64,000 nucleotides of DNA from Streptococcus infantis SPAR10. GTDB lineage: Bacteria; Bacillota; Bacilli; Lactobacillales; Streptococcaceae. The stretch covers positions 186,001 to 250,000 of the forward strand of contig NZ_ALCH01000001.1 in the NCBI RefSeq assembly GCF_000279535.1, written 5' to 3'. The number at the start of each line of letters is the position of its first letter. Positions within the stretch are counted from its first letter, which is position 1. Position numbers and translations under genes: made by a program. Below the pieces are notes generated by a model that searched no databases, was not told the DNA's origin, and saw only the letters and a program-made list of their open reading frames with translations. Below, piece by piece: positions 35,207 through 43,910 of this stretch.

Positions 35207-35245
35207 GATAACTATCAAGATACAATCTTGGTAGTTATTTTTTTG
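35207..35245 (+). terminator. Intrinsic terminator before nrdI
   Basis: ATAACTATCAAGA pairs with TCTTGGTAGTTAT around a 5-nt loop, followed by seven T. Confidence 0.9.
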
Positions 35246-35269
35246 GATTCGAGAAAGAGGGAGGAAAAG

Positions 35270-35737
35270 ATGAAAAAAATTTCCTTAGTTTATATCAGTC
35301 TAAGCGGCAACACGGAGAGCTTTGTAACACGTTTGAAAGCTTATTTGTTGGAGCAGTATGCGAATATTGATGTGGAAAAAATTCATATTAAAGACTTGGT
35401 CAAGGAAGGAGAAGACTTCTTTGAGATGAGCACCCCATATGTGGCTTTTCTACCGACTTACCTAGAAGGTGGCAATGGGGTTGACAATGGTGATGTAGAA
35501 ATTTTGACCACTCCGGTAGGTGACTTTATCGCATATGGTGATAATGCTAGCAAGTGTTTTGGTGTCGTAGGATCGGGTAACCGCAATTTTAACAACCAAT
35601 ACTGTTTGACCGCCAAGCAATACAGCCAACGCTTTGGTTTTCCAGTCCTAGCTGACTTTGAAATGCGCGGAATGCTAGGAGATATCAAAAAGGTTGCTGG
35701 GATTATTGCAGAGCTTTATGAACTTGAATCCTTGTAA
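35270..35737 (+). CDS. nrdI: Flavodoxin-like protein NrdI
   Basis: This 155-residue flavoprotein starts [19 protein letters not shown], the flavodoxin phosphate loop, and contains [16 protein letters not shown], the NrdI signature. NrdI supplies oxidant to build the Mn-tyrosyl cofactor of class Ib ribonucleotide reductase NrdF. A longer frame opens at 35198 but crosses the terminator hairpin; the ATG at 35270 follows AGGGAGG. nrdE/F are not adjacent, as in pneumococci where an nrdI paralogue stands near TCS07. Confidence 0.9.
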   Translation: MKKISLVYISLSGNTESFVTRLKAYLLEQYANIDVEKIHIKDLVKEGEDFFEMSTPYVAFLPTYLEGGNGVDNGDVEILTTPVGDFIAYGDNASKCFGVVGSGNRNFNNQYCLTAKQYSQRFGFPVLADFEMRGMLGDIKKVAGIIAELYELESL

Positions 35738-35807
35738 GAGGATAGAGTTGTTGGGTTAGATTTTTATCCCATGGATCATAGAATTATTTCAAAAGAGACC
35801 AGTTCAA

Positions 35808-36017
35808 ATGAGTAAATTACAGAGATCATTTTTAAAGTATATAAAACGCAAACCAAGCTTCAAGGATATTATGCTATGCAGTGCCTTGCTACTATTAGCG
35901 ATTGCTCTGCTATTGTTCTCTGAGAAAATTTTTGATGAAAATGTAGCACCAGTTGGAACCATGGTATCCTTAGGGATTGTTATCCTGGTAGGAATCTTAG
36001 CTGTCAGAAATAAATAA
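35808..36017 (+). CDS. Small two-helix membrane protein, unknown
   Basis: This 69-residue protein has a basic N-terminus (MSKLQRSFLKYIKRKPSFKD) and two hydrophobic helices (about residues 22-40 and 48-65). The ribosome site is poor (GAGACC at a distance), but the ORF ends exactly at a strong bidirectional terminator, which supports it. No family is recognised. Confidence 0.6.
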   Translation: MSKLQRSFLKYIKRKPSFKDIMLCSALLLLAIALLLFSEKIFDENVAPVGTMVSLGIVILVGILAVRNK

Positions 36018-36051
36018 AAAGACTCGAGAAATGTCATCTCGAGTCTTTTTC
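36017..36051. terminator. Bidirectional terminator between two small membrane-protein genes
   Basis: AAAAGACTCGAGA pairs with TCTCGAGTCTTTT around an 8-nt loop, flanked by A and T runs. Confidence 0.9.
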
Positions 36052-36300
36052 TTAGTTGCGAATTTCGTCAACGATTTCTTTTGCAATTGGAATTCCTAAA
36101 CGGTAGCCTTTGTTGATGTAGTCAATGACATCATTGATATTTTCTATCGTTTGGATTTTCTCTTTGATAGTTGCACGAAAAGCTGGATCTTTCAATAGTT
36201 GATCCTGAAGCAGTCTTTGAAGTTTCTCTTTTTCATATTTATTGACAAGAAAGAGAAAAAGAAGACTGATAACAACTAGAATATAAGCATACTGGCTCAT
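36052..36300 (-). CDS. Small membrane-anchored protein, unknown
   Basis: This 82-residue protein has one N-terminal helix (about residues 5-20, YILVVISLLFLFLV) followed by a charged helical domain (KYEKEKLQRLLQDQLLKDPAFRATIKEKI). The ATG is preceded by GGGAGA. It reads towards the shared terminator. No family is recognised. Confidence 0.72.
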   Translation of the reverse strand: MSQYAYILVVISLLFLFLVNKYEKEKLQRLLQDQLLKDPAFRATIKEKIQTIENINDVIDYINKGYRLGIPIAKEIVDEIRN

Positions 36301-36386
36301 AAAAATTCTCCCTAGGTAATAAAGAAGTAAGTGGTAAGATAAAAGTAATTCTTTTATTTTTCGAGTGATAGTACTGTAGGTGCCTA

Positions 36387-36572
36387 GCCAAAGTCCAAAT
36401 AGGATTTGGCGTTAGTTACTTAGCTTGCTTAGTAATAAATTAATTTAATAGATCACGACATGCATCCAAATAAGTCGATATTATTTATTTGGATGCATTA
36501 GTAAGGCGTTTAGGCAAATCGCCCGATAGCGATTGCCGTCAAGAGACTAGTAACTTTAGTTCCAGTCTCTTG
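36387..36572. other. Cluster of four hairpins between argS and a small membrane gene
   Basis: In 186 nt there are GCCAAAGTCC/GGATTTGGC (36387-36410), a perfect 13-bp TGCATCCAAATAA/TTATTTGGATGCA (36461-36497), GGCAAATCGC/GCGATTGCC (36513-36537) and CAAGAGACT/AGTCTCTTG (36540-36572). Only weak T runs follow, so these are not ordinary terminators. A small RNA, an argS 3' UTR or a decayed mobile repeat are all possible. Confidence 0.5.
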
Positions 36573-36579
36573 TAACGAA

Positions 36580-38271
36580 TTACATCTTCTCTGGCGCATC
36601 TACACCCAACAGACGAAGGGCTTCTTTGAGGACGACTGCTGTTGCATAGCTAAGGGCTAGGCGACTGTCACGTTCTGGACTTTCATCTAAGATACGAGTG
36701 TGGGCATAGTATTTGTTAAAGGCTTGAGCTAAGCTGATTGCAAATTTAGCGATGATAGAAGGTTCGTAATTATCAGCTGCACGTTTAATAATACGTGGGA
36801 AGTCTTGGATTAGCTTGATGATTTCCCAGCTTTCAGAATCGTTCAAGCTATAGTTGGCACCTGCTTCAGGTTTGAAATCGGCTTTACGCAAGATTGATTG
36901 GATACGAGCGTAGGCGTATTGAACATAAGGGCCAGTCTCCCCTTCGAAGGATACCATAGCTTCAAGGTCGAAGTCATATCCATTTGTACGGTCAGTTTTA
37001 AGGTCATAGAATTTAATGGCCCCAACTCCAACAGCATGAGCGACCTGGTCTTTGTTTTCAAGTTCTGGATTTTTGGCTTCAATCTGCGCTTTAGCACGGC
37101 TGATGGCTTCTGCTACAGTTGGTTCTAGCAAGATAACATTCCCTTTACGAGTAGAAAGTTTTTTCCCTTCCTTTGTTACCAAACCAAACGGAACATGGAC
37201 AATATCTTGGCTCCAATCGTAACCCATTTCTTGCAAGACAGCCTTGAGTTGTTTGAAGTGAGCTGATTGCTCTTGACCAACGACATAGATAGATTTGGCA
37301 AATTGGTATTCGTTTTTACGGTAGAGGGCCGCAGCCAAGTCACGTGTGATGTAGAGAGTTGCACCGTCAGATTTCTTGATAAGAGCTGGGTGTTCAATTC
37401 CATATTTTTCAAGATTAACAACTTGAGCACCTTCTGATTCGACTAATAATCCTTTTTCAGAAAGGATGTCTACAACTGCATCCATTTTATCATTGTAGAA
37501 AGCTTCTCCGTTGTAGCTGTCGAATTCAACTTGTAGCTCATTGTAGAGACGGTTAAATTCTACCAAGCTTTCATCGCGGAACCATTGCCAAAGAGCGAGA
37601 GCTTCCTCATCGCCGTTTTCAAGCTTGCGGAACCATTCGCGTGCTTCTTCATCCAAACTTGGATCATTCTCAGCTTCAGCGTTAATGCGGACATAGAGTT
37701 TGAGAAGTTCATCGATTGGATGAGCTTTGACAGCTTCTTCGTTACCCCATTTTTTGTAGGCAACAATCAACATCCCAAACTGTTTACCCCAGTCTCCCAA
37801 ATGGTTGACCTTGACAGTTTTATAGCCGATTTTTTGGAAGATATGTGACAAGCTGTCTCCGATAACTGTTGAACGAAGGTGACCGATTGAAAATGGTTTA
37901 GCGATATTAGGGCTAGACATGTCAATGACGACATTTTCTTGATTGCCAATCTCTTGGTCAGCGTAGTGCTCTTTTTCAGTGATAACGTTTTGTAGAACTT
38001 GACCAGAAATGGCAGCCTTATCAAGGAAGAAGTTGACGTAAGGACCTGTTGCTACAACCTTTTCAAAAGCTTGGCTATTGATCTTTTCAGCGATGTCAGC
38101 AGCAATCATTTGAGGAGCTTTACGTTCGACCTTTGCCAATGAGAAGGCAGGGAAGGCGATATCTCCCATATCTGAGTTTTTAGGTGTTTCTAGTAAATTT
38201 AAAATAGCCTCTTGGTCCAGGCTATCAATGACGCTAGCCAACTCGCTAGCAATCAATTCTTTTGTATTCAT
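36580..38271 (-). CDS. argS: Arginyl-tRNA synthetase
   Basis: This class I synthetase charges tRNA-Arg. It has 563 residues with the HIGH-like motif FSIGHLRS (about 128-134), preceded by the conserved SPNIAKP. The KMSKS-like loop is KKLSTRKGN near 365, and the C-terminal anticodon-binding DALR domain is complete to [10 protein letters not shown], the canonical end. The N-terminal additional domain is present. It is divergent from argR across 153 nt, the usual streptococcal order. Confidence 0.97.
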   Translation of the reverse strand: MNTKELIASELASVIDSLDQEAILNLLETPKNSDMGDIAFPAFSLAKVERKAPQMIAADIAEKINSQAFEKVVATGPYVNFFLDKAAISGQVLQNVITEKEHYADQEIGNQENVVIDMSSPNIAKPFSIGHLRSTVIGDSLSHIFQKIGYKTVKVNHLGDWGKQFGMLIVAYKKWGNEEAVKAHPIDELLKLYVRINAEAENDPSLDEEAREWFRKLENGDEEALALWQWFRDESLVEFNRLYNELQVEFDSYNGEAFYNDKMDAVVDILSEKGLLVESEGAQVVNLEKYGIEHPALIKKSDGATLYITRDLAAALYRKNEYQFAKSIYVVGQEQSAHFKQLKAVLQEMGYDWSQDIVHVPFGLVTKEGKKLSTRKGNVILLEPTVAEAISRAKAQIEAKNPELENKDQVAHAVGVGAIKFYDLKTDRTNGYDFDLEAMVSFEGETGPYVQYAYARIQSILRKADFKPEAGANYSLNDSESWEIIKLIQDFPRIIKRAADNYEPSIIAKFAISLAQAFNKYYAHTRILDESPERDSRLALSYATAVVLKEALRLLGVDAPEKM

Positions 38272-38424
38272 TTAGGGCTCCTTTAGGGCTTTTCTACTAT
38301 TTTATCACAATTTACTACATTTTTTTTGAAAGAAGAGATATTTTTTGAAATATCCAGTTTTTTTGATATAATGTTCTTACTAAAAAAATGTAAAATGTTA
38401 TAAATATACACTTGAAAGGATCTT

Positions 38425-38871
38425 ATGAGAAAAAGAGAACGTCATCAGCTCATCAAGCGAATGATTACAGAAGAAAAATTAGGAACTCAAAAGGAAATTC
38501 AAGATCGATTGGAAGCCTGTGATGTCTTTGTGACACAAACAACCTTATCTCGTGATTTGCGAGAGCTTGGCTTAACCAAAGTTAAGAAAAACGATGTTGT
38601 TTACTATGTGTTAGCAAATGAGACAGAGAAGATTGATTTGGTCGAATTCCTTTCACATCACTTAGAGGGTGTTGCAAGAGCCGAATTCACCTTGGTTCTC
38701 CACACTAAACTTGGAGAAGCATCCGTTTTAGCCAATGTAGTAGATTCAAATAAAGATGGGTGGATTTTAGGTACTGTTGCCGGAGCGAATACTTTGTTGG
38801 TTATCTGTAAGGATCAACATGCAGCTAAAGTCATGGAAGAACGCTTGCTAGAGTTAATGGAAGATAGATAA
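38425..38871 (+). CDS. argR: Arginine repressor ArgR/AhrC
   Basis: This 148-residue transcription regulator has an N-terminal winged helix (about residues 1-70, KRMITEEKLGTQKEIQDRLEACDVFVTQTTLSRDLRELGL). The C-terminal arginine-binding oligomerisation domain includes LGTVAGANTLLVICKD. It senses arginine and controls arginine genes. AAAGGA precedes the ATG. It lies between divergent argS and mutS, with a hairpin before mutS that permits partial co-transcription. Confidence 0.95.
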   Translation: MRKRERHQLIKRMITEEKLGTQKEIQDRLEACDVFVTQTTLSRDLRELGLTKVKKNDVVYYVLANETEKIDLVEFLSHHLEGVARAEFTLVLHTKLGEASVLANVVDSNKDGWILGTVAGANTLLVICKDQHAAKVMEERLLELMEDR

Positions 38872-38903
38872 GGTCTTGAGAGCTTCTCTCAGGACTGTTT
38901 TTA
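38872..38903 (+). terminator. Attenuating terminator between argR and mutS
   Basis: GTCTTGAGAG pairs with CTCTCAGGAC (with G-U) around a short loop, followed by TGTTTTT. It ends just before the mutS ribosome site. Confidence 0.7.
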
Positions 38904-38917
38904 CAAGGAGAGAGTAA

Positions 38918-41452
38918 ATGACTACTGAAAAATTATCACCTGGTATGCAACAGTATGTGGATATCAAAAAACAATATCCAGATGCTTTTTTGCTTTTTCG
39001 TATGGGTGATTTTTATGAGTTGTTTTATGAAGATGCAGTCAATGCTGCACAGATACTAGAAATCTCACTAACCAGTCGCAATAAAAATGCTGAAAATCCT
39101 ATTCCCATGGCTGGAGTTCCTTATCATTCTGCCCAACAGTATATTGATGTTCTAGTTGAACGTGGCTACAAGGTTGCCATCGCTGAACAGATGGAAGACC
39201 CTAAGCAAGCTGTTGGTGTCGTTAAGCGCGAGGTTGTTCAGGTCATTACACCAGGAACAGTGGTTGATAGTAGTAAGCCAGATAGTCACAATAACTTTTT
39301 AGTAGCTATTGATCGTGAAGGTTCCCAGTATGGACTAGCCTATATGGACCTAGTGACAGGTGATTTCTATGTAACGGGATTATCAGATTTCTCTCTAGTC
39401 TGTGGTGAAATCCGTAACCTCAAGGCCAGAGAAGTGGTGATTGGTTACGACTTGTCTGAAGTGGAAGAACAGATTCTCAGTCGTCAAATGAATCTAGTGC
39501 TTTCCTATGAACAAGAAACATATGAAGACGTCCATCTGTTGGATTCAAGATTGACAACTGTTGAAGGAGCAGCTAGTGGGAAACTTCTTCAGTATGTTCA
39601 TCGGACGCAGATGAGAGAGCTCAGCCACTTGAAGCCAGTTATTCGTTATGAAATCAAAGATTTCTTGCAGATGGATTTTGCGACCAAGGCTAGTCTTGAT
39701 TTGGTTGAAAATGCTCGCTCAGGTAAGAAACAAGGGAGTCTGTTCTGGTTGCTAGATGAGACTAAAACTGCAATGGGTATGCGTCTTCTACGTTCTTGGA
39801 TTCAACGCCCCTTAATTGATTTAGATCGTATCATAGAACGTCAGGAGGTTGTGCAAGTCTTTCTGGATTATTTCTTTGAGCGCAGTGATTTAACAGAAAG
39901 CCTTAAGGGAGTCTACGATATCGAACGTCTGGCTAGTCGAGTATCTTTTGGCAAAAGCAACCCCAAAGACCTCTTGCAATTAGCGACTACCTTGGGAAGT
40001 GTTCCACGAATTCGCGCCATTTTAGAAGGAATGGAGCAACCAGCTCTCGCTTATCTGATTGAACAACTGGATGCTATTCCTGAGTTGGAAAATCTCATTA
40101 GCGCAGCCATTGCTCCTGAGGCCCCTCACGTGATTACCGAAGGTGGTATTATCCGAACGGGCTTTGATGAGACCTTGGATAAATACCGTCGTGTGCTGAG
40201 AGAAGGGACCAGCTGGATTGCTGAGATTGAGGTCAAGGAAAGAGAAAACTCTGGCATCAATACTCTCAAGATTGACTACAATAAAAAAGATGGCTACTAT
40301 TTCCATGTAACCAACTCGCAGCTAGGTAACGTACCAGCTCACTTTTTCCGCAAGGCTACGCTGAAAAACTCTGAGCGATTTGGGACAGAGGAGTTGGCGC
40401 GTATCGAAGGAGAAATGTTAGAGGCGCGTGAGAAATCAGCAAACCTAGAGTACGAAATCTTTATGCGTATTCGTGAGGAGGTTGGCAAGTATATCCAACG
40501 TCTACAGGCTCTGGCTCAAGGAATTGCTGCTGTCGATGTCTTGCAAGGCTTGGCAGTAGTTGCAGAAAAACAACACCTGATTCGACCAGAGTTTGGGCAA
40601 GAGTCGCGGATTGATATCCAGAATGGTCGTCACGCAGTTGTTGAAAAGGTCATGGGAGCTCAGACCTATATTCCCAATAGTATCCAGATGGATGAAGATA
40701 CTAGCATTCAACTAATTACAGGTCCGAACATGAGCGGGAAGTCAACCTACATGCGTCAACTAGCCATTACAGCGGTTATGGCTCAGATGGGTTCTTATGT
40801 CCCTGCAGAAAGTGCTCGACTGCCAATTTTTGATGCAATTTTTACCCGTATCGGTGCGGCAGATGACTTGGTTTCAGGTCAATCTACCTTTATGGTAGAG
40901 ATGATGGAAGCTAATAATGCCATTAGTCATGCGACAAAGGATTCATTGATTCTTTTTGATGAGCTTGGTCGAGGAACCGCAACTTATGATGGTATGGCTC
41001 TAGCCCAGTCTATTATCGAGTATATCCATGAGCATATTGGTGCCAAGACTCTCTTTGCCACGCACTACCATGAATTAACCAGTCTGGAAGCTAGTCTTGA
41101 ACATCTAGTAAATGTACACGTGGCTACGCTTGAGCAAAATGGTCAGGTCACTTTCCTTCATAAGATTGAACCAGGTCCAGCAGACAAATCGTACGGTATT
41201 CACGTTGCTAAGATTGCAGGATTGCCAGCAGATTTGCTAAAAAGAGCGGATGCGATTCTAACTCAACTAGAGAGCCAAAGTCAGGAAAATCCAATTTCTA
41301 TCAATCAAAGGAATATTGTCAATGAGCAAATGTCTCTCTTTGATGAAAAAGAAGAAAATCCTATCCTAGCAGAGTTGGCCCAAGTAGATGTGTACAATAT
41401 GACACCGATGCAAGCCATGAATCTCTTATTAGAGCTGAAACAAAAATTATAA
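38918..41452 (+). CDS. mutS: DNA mismatch repair ATPase MutS (HexA)
   Basis: This 844-residue mismatch-recognition protein has the Phe-x-Glu mismatch wedge in [14 protein letters not shown] near residue 35. The connector, lever and clamp domains are intact. The ATPase has Walker [11 protein letters not shown] near 600, [13 protein letters not shown] (Walker B/signature) near 680 and ATHYHEL near 710. A beta-clamp binding motif, EQMSLFDEK, lies near the C-terminus. Streptococcal HexA is the orthologue and limits heterologous recombination in transformation. CAAGGAGAG precedes the ATG. Confidence 0.97.
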   Translation: MTTEKLSPGMQQYVDIKKQYPDAFLLFRMGDFYELFYEDAVNAAQILEISLTSRNKNAENPIPMAGVPYHSAQQYIDVLVERGYKVAIAEQMEDPKQAVGVVKREVVQVITPGTVVDSSKPDSHNNFLVAIDREGSQYGLAYMDLVTGDFYVTGLSDFSLVCGEIRNLKAREVVIGYDLSEVEEQILSRQMNLVLSYEQETYEDVHLLDSRLTTVEGAASGKLLQYVHRTQMRELSHLKPVIRYEIKDFLQMDFATKASLDLVENARSGKKQGSLFWLLDETKTAMGMRLLRSWIQRPLIDLDRIIERQEVVQVFLDYFFERSDLTESLKGVYDIERLASRVSFGKSNPKDLLQLATTLGSVPRIRAILEGMEQPALAYLIEQLDAIPELENLISAAIAPEAPHVITEGGIIRTGFDETLDKYRRVLREGTSWIAEIEVKERENSGINTLKIDYNKKDGYYFHVTNSQLGNVPAHFFRKATLKNSERFGTEELARIEGEMLEAREKSANLEYEIFMRIREEVGKYIQRLQALAQGIAAVDVLQGLAVVAEKQHLIRPEFGQESRIDIQNGRHAVVEKVMGAQTYIPNSIQMDEDTSIQLITGPNMSGKSTYMRQLAITAVMAQMGSYVPAESARLPIFDAIFTRIGAADDLVSGQSTFMVEMMEANNAISHATKDSLILFDELGRGTATYDGMALAQSIIEYIHEHIGAKTLFATHYHELTSLEASLEHLVNVHVATLEQNGQVTFLHKIEPGPADKSYGIHVAKIAGLPADLLKRADAILTQLESQSQENPISINQRNIVNEQMSLFDEKEENPILAELAQVDVYNMTPMQAMNLLLELKQKL

Positions 41453-41455
41453 GCA

Positions 41456-41487
41456 AAAACCCACTCACAAAACGGAGTGGGTTTTTA
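41456..41487. terminator. Bidirectional terminator between mutS and the DUF3021 gene
   Basis: AAAAACCCACTC pairs with GAGTGGGTTTTT around an 8-nt loop. Confidence 0.9.
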
Positions 41488-41491
41488 GGTC

Positions 41492-41950
41492 TTATTTTTT
41501 CTGAGCTAATAGTTGGTTGATGTGGGCAACCTTCTTTGATTCTCTTTTATAGAGAATCGCCCAAATGATGAGGTAGACGATGGCAAACTCTGGGATGAGT
41601 TGGAGGATGAAAGTCCAGTGAAGAGGGAACCAGCCTGCTAGGATTGCTAGAGGTACAAAACCTAGCAACATAAGGAAGAAGTGAGTGACAGTCGCACGAA
41701 GAAGACTCCAATCTTGAGCGAATAGACGGCTACCAAAACTAAAGAGGACTCCAATAGCTGACCAGATAAGTGTACAGTAGAGTAAAACTAGAGCACCGTG
41801 AACCTGATGACTGCTCATGAATTGACCAACAGGAGATTCAGGGCTGAGAGGTGCGTAGTTGCTTGGTGAATAGATAAAAGAAAAGATAATAGATAGGGTG
41901 AGGCCGATGAGGATACCAGTTGTGGCATCGTGGAATACTTGTTTTTTCAT
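41492..41950 (-). CDS. DUF3021 membrane protein, probable inhibitor of a LytTR regulator
   Basis: This 152-residue protein has four membrane helices and a basic C-terminal tail (KRESKKVAHINQLLAQKK), characteristic of DUF3021. Its ATG overlaps the stop of the LytTR gene (ATGA), so translation is coupled. A LytTR regulator paired with a small membrane protein is the layout of streptococcal LytTR regulatory systems such as HdrRM and BrsRM, where the membrane protein holds the activator inactive. That role is inferred from context. Confidence 0.85.
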   Translation of the reverse strand: MKKQVFHDATTGILIGLTLSIIFSFIYSPSNYAPLSPESPVGQFMSSHQVHGALVLLYCTLIWSAIGVLFSFGSRLFAQDWSLLRATVTHFFLMLLGFVPLAILAGWFPLHWTFILQLIPEFAIVYLIIWAILYKRESKKVAHINQLLAQKK

Positions 41951-42387
41951 AGTTCTAATTTCTCCTTAATAGTTTTGAGGTAACGGCGAGATGAGTAGGT
42001 AAAACTTTCGTTTTTTAGATAGATTTCAATCAAGCCGTTAGAGGTTAGTTTTAGATGACTAATTGCATCAATGTTGACAATTTCCGATTGGGAAATTTGG
42101 ATAAAGGAAGCAGGTAGAATTTCACTTGCTTGGTAGAGACGAATGTCAAGTGCATAGGTTTGGCTATCCGTTTCGGCCAGAACCTTACGATTTTCAATGT
42201 ATACACGCTGAATTTTGCTAATCTGAATCAAGTAGACCTGGTCTTGGAATTTTCCTTTAAGAGTTTCTTTTTGTTCAAGATTTTGTACAAAGTCCTGAAC
42301 CTTTTGAACTCTAGGGGACAAGGTCGGTGCCTCTATGATGATTTGCTCTTCGGTGTATTGCTGATCAATATCAAGTCTGAGTTTCAT
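41947..42387 (-). CDS. LytTR-domain transcriptional regulator
   Basis: This 146-residue protein has no receiver domain and a C-terminal LytTR DNA-binding domain (about residues 55-146), with YLIQISKIQRVYIENRKVLAETDSQ, FIQISQSEIVNIDAI and FTYSSRRYLKTIKEKL. The upstream in-frame extension to 42447 is rejected because AAGGAG lies 8 nt before MKLRLDIDQQ. It forms a two-gene unit with the DUF3021 partner and probably activates its own promoter. Related systems in S. mutans control competence and bacteriocins. Confidence 0.9.
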   Translation of the reverse strand: MKLRLDIDQQYTEEQIIIEAPTLSPRVQKVQDFVQNLEQKETLKGKFQDQVYLIQISKIQRVYIENRKVLAETDSQTYALDIRLYQASEILPASFIQISQSEIVNIDAISHLKLTSNGLIEIYLKNESFTYSSRRYLKTIKEKLEL

Positions 42388-42729
42388 AATTTCTCCTTTA
42401 TAAAGTTGTAATAGAGATCTCTTACTTACAAATCTATTAAACACCATTTTGTCGACAAATACAAGAAGCTATGTCTATGTGGTCGGTTGAAGAGACTATC
42501 TGGCAGGCGAGCGTTTTCAAAGAGATTTTAGAGCAAAGAAGTCAAAAAATAAGAAGAAATATATTGACAAAAATAGAAAAAAAGTGGTACAATGTTAGAC
42601 GGTACTTTTTACTTTTGGTCTCTCAAGAGTGTACAGGGACGTGCTGACAAATGTTGCAAAAGTACACACAGATGATAGCTGTCACCAAGTGTATCATCAC
42701 CAAAAATAAAAAAACACAGGAGAATGTAG
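42388..42729 (+). promoter_or_regulatory. LytTR/rpsL intergenic region with str promoter and leader
   Basis: The rpsL promoter is TTGACA (42564-42569), an 18-nt spacer and TACAAT (42588-42593) with an extended TGG. A leader of about 130 nt follows, containing TACTTTT...AAAAGTA and GTGTAC...GTACAC complementarities, so it may fold. A cre-like 15-mer on the minus strand at 42506-42520 (14 of 15) lies upstream of the LytTR gene. No ORF was seen. Confidence 0.6.
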
Positions 42730-43143
42730 ATGCCTACAATTAACCAATTGGTTCGCAAACCGCGTAAATCAAAAGTAGAAAAATCTAAATCACCAGCTTT
42801 GAACGTTGGTTACAACAGTCATAAAAAAGTTCAAACAAACGTTTCTTCACCACAAAAACGTGGTGTAGCAACTCGTGTTGGAACTATGACACCTAAAAAA
42901 CCTAACTCTGCCCTTCGTAAATTTGCTCGTGTACGTTTGAGCAACCTTATCGAAGTTACTGCCTACATCCCAGGTATCGGACACAACTTGCAAGAGCACA
43001 GCGTGGTGCTTCTTCGCGGTGGACGTGTAAAAGACCTTCCAGGGGTACGTTACCATATCGTCCGTGGTGCACTTGATACTGCAGGTGTTAACGATCGTAA
43101 ACAAGGCCGTTCTAAATACGGTACTAAACGTCCAAAAGCATAA
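42730..43143 (+). CDS. rpsL: 30S ribosomal protein S12
   Basis: This 137-residue S12 is a decoding-centre protein. Visible are the [11 protein letters not shown] loop with Lys56/57 and [13 protein letters not shown] with Lys101. Streptomycin resistance changes typically hit these lysines; both regions are wild type here. ACAGGAG lies before the ATG. It is the first gene of the str operon, followed by rpsG after 19 nt. Codon use is strongly biased. Confidence 0.98.
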   Translation: MPTINQLVRKPRKSKVEKSKSPALNVGYNSHKKVQTNVSSPQKRGVATRVGTMTPKKPNSALRKFARVRLSNLIEVTAYIPGIGHNLQEHSVVLLRGGRVKDLPGVRYHIVRGALDTAGVNDRKQGRSKYGTKRPKA

Positions 43144-43162
43144 GGAAAGGGGATAAAGAGAA

Positions 43163-43633
43163 ATGAGTCGTAAAAATAGAGCTCCAAAACGTGAAGTATT
43201 GCCAGATCCGCTTTACAATTCACAATTAGTTACTCGTCTTATCAACCGCGTTATGCTTGATGGTAAACGTGGTACAGCTGCTTCAATCGTTTACGGTGCT
43301 TTTGAGCAAATCAAAGAAGCTACTGGTAACGATGCACTTGAAGTATTTGAAACAGCTATGGAAAACATCATGCCTGTACTTGAAGTACGTGCACGTCGTG
43401 TTGGTGGATCTAACTACCAAGTCCCAGTTGAAGTTCGTCCAGAACGTCGTACAACACTTGGACTTCGTTGGTTGGTAACAATTGCTCGCCTTCGTGGTGA
43501 ACACACAATGCAAGACCGTCTTGCAAAAGAAATCTTGGATGCTGCTAACAACACTGGTGCAGCAGTTAAGAAACGTGAAGACACTCACCGTATGGCTGAA
43601 GCTAACCGTGCCTTCGCACACTTCCGTTGGTAA
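43163..43633 (+). CDS. rpsG: 30S ribosomal protein S7
   Basis: This 156-residue S7 is the primary binder of the 16S rRNA 3' major domain. It starts [20 protein letters not shown] and ends [14 protein letters not shown], the full usual length. AGGAAAGGGG precedes it. It is co-transcribed with rpsL. A 277-nt gap with a terminator and a new promoter separates it from fusA. Confidence 0.98.
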   Translation: MSRKNRAPKREVLPDPLYNSQLVTRLINRVMLDGKRGTAASIVYGAFEQIKEATGNDALEVFETAMENIMPVLEVRARRVGGSNYQVPVEVRPERRTTLGLRWLVTIARLRGEHTMQDRLAKEILDAANNTGAAVKKREDTHRMAEANRAFAHFRW

Positions 43634-43910
43634 TAAAATGATGCTAGGAATGGTAAGGATGCAAGGTGAAAATAGGAAACTGACGCAGTATTCGACGAAT
43701 ACAAGGAAGTTTATCTTTTTCACACAGCATCCCATTCCGGCTCAAATCGGCTAACTAACTTTAGCCCGAGTACAATTCAACTTCCCATCTCACAAGTTGA
43801 AACCAACTAAACAAGATAAACATTGAGAACGGGTGGGTCCTGCCTATCCGTTTTTATTGAAATCGTGTTATAATAGAATAGAAATAAAAAATATAGGAGA
43901 AACAAACCTC
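43634..43910 (+). promoter_or_regulatory. rpsG-fusA spacer: terminator and fusA promoter
   Basis: This 277-nt gap contains a terminator at 43828-43858 (AACGGGTGGG pairs with CCTATCCGTT, tail TTTATT). An extended -10, TGTTATAAT (hexamer 43869-43874), lies 37 nt before the fusA ATG. The part 43640-43820 is unexplained but contains short complementary segments. fusA therefore has an independent promoter. Confidence 0.75.

Noticed and set aside
35198-35269. N-terminal extension of nrdI
   Set aside because: The extension is the terminator hairpin of the preceding gene; flavodoxin-type start MKKISLVY has a strong ribosome site.
42388-42447. 20-residue extension of the LytTR protein
   Set aside because: The ribosome site AAGGAG is within the extension, directly before MKLRLDID.
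43833-43910. N-terminal extension of fusA (26 extra codons)
   Set aside because: The extension lies across a terminator and the promoter; the start behind ATAGGAGA gives the normal EF-G N-terminus.
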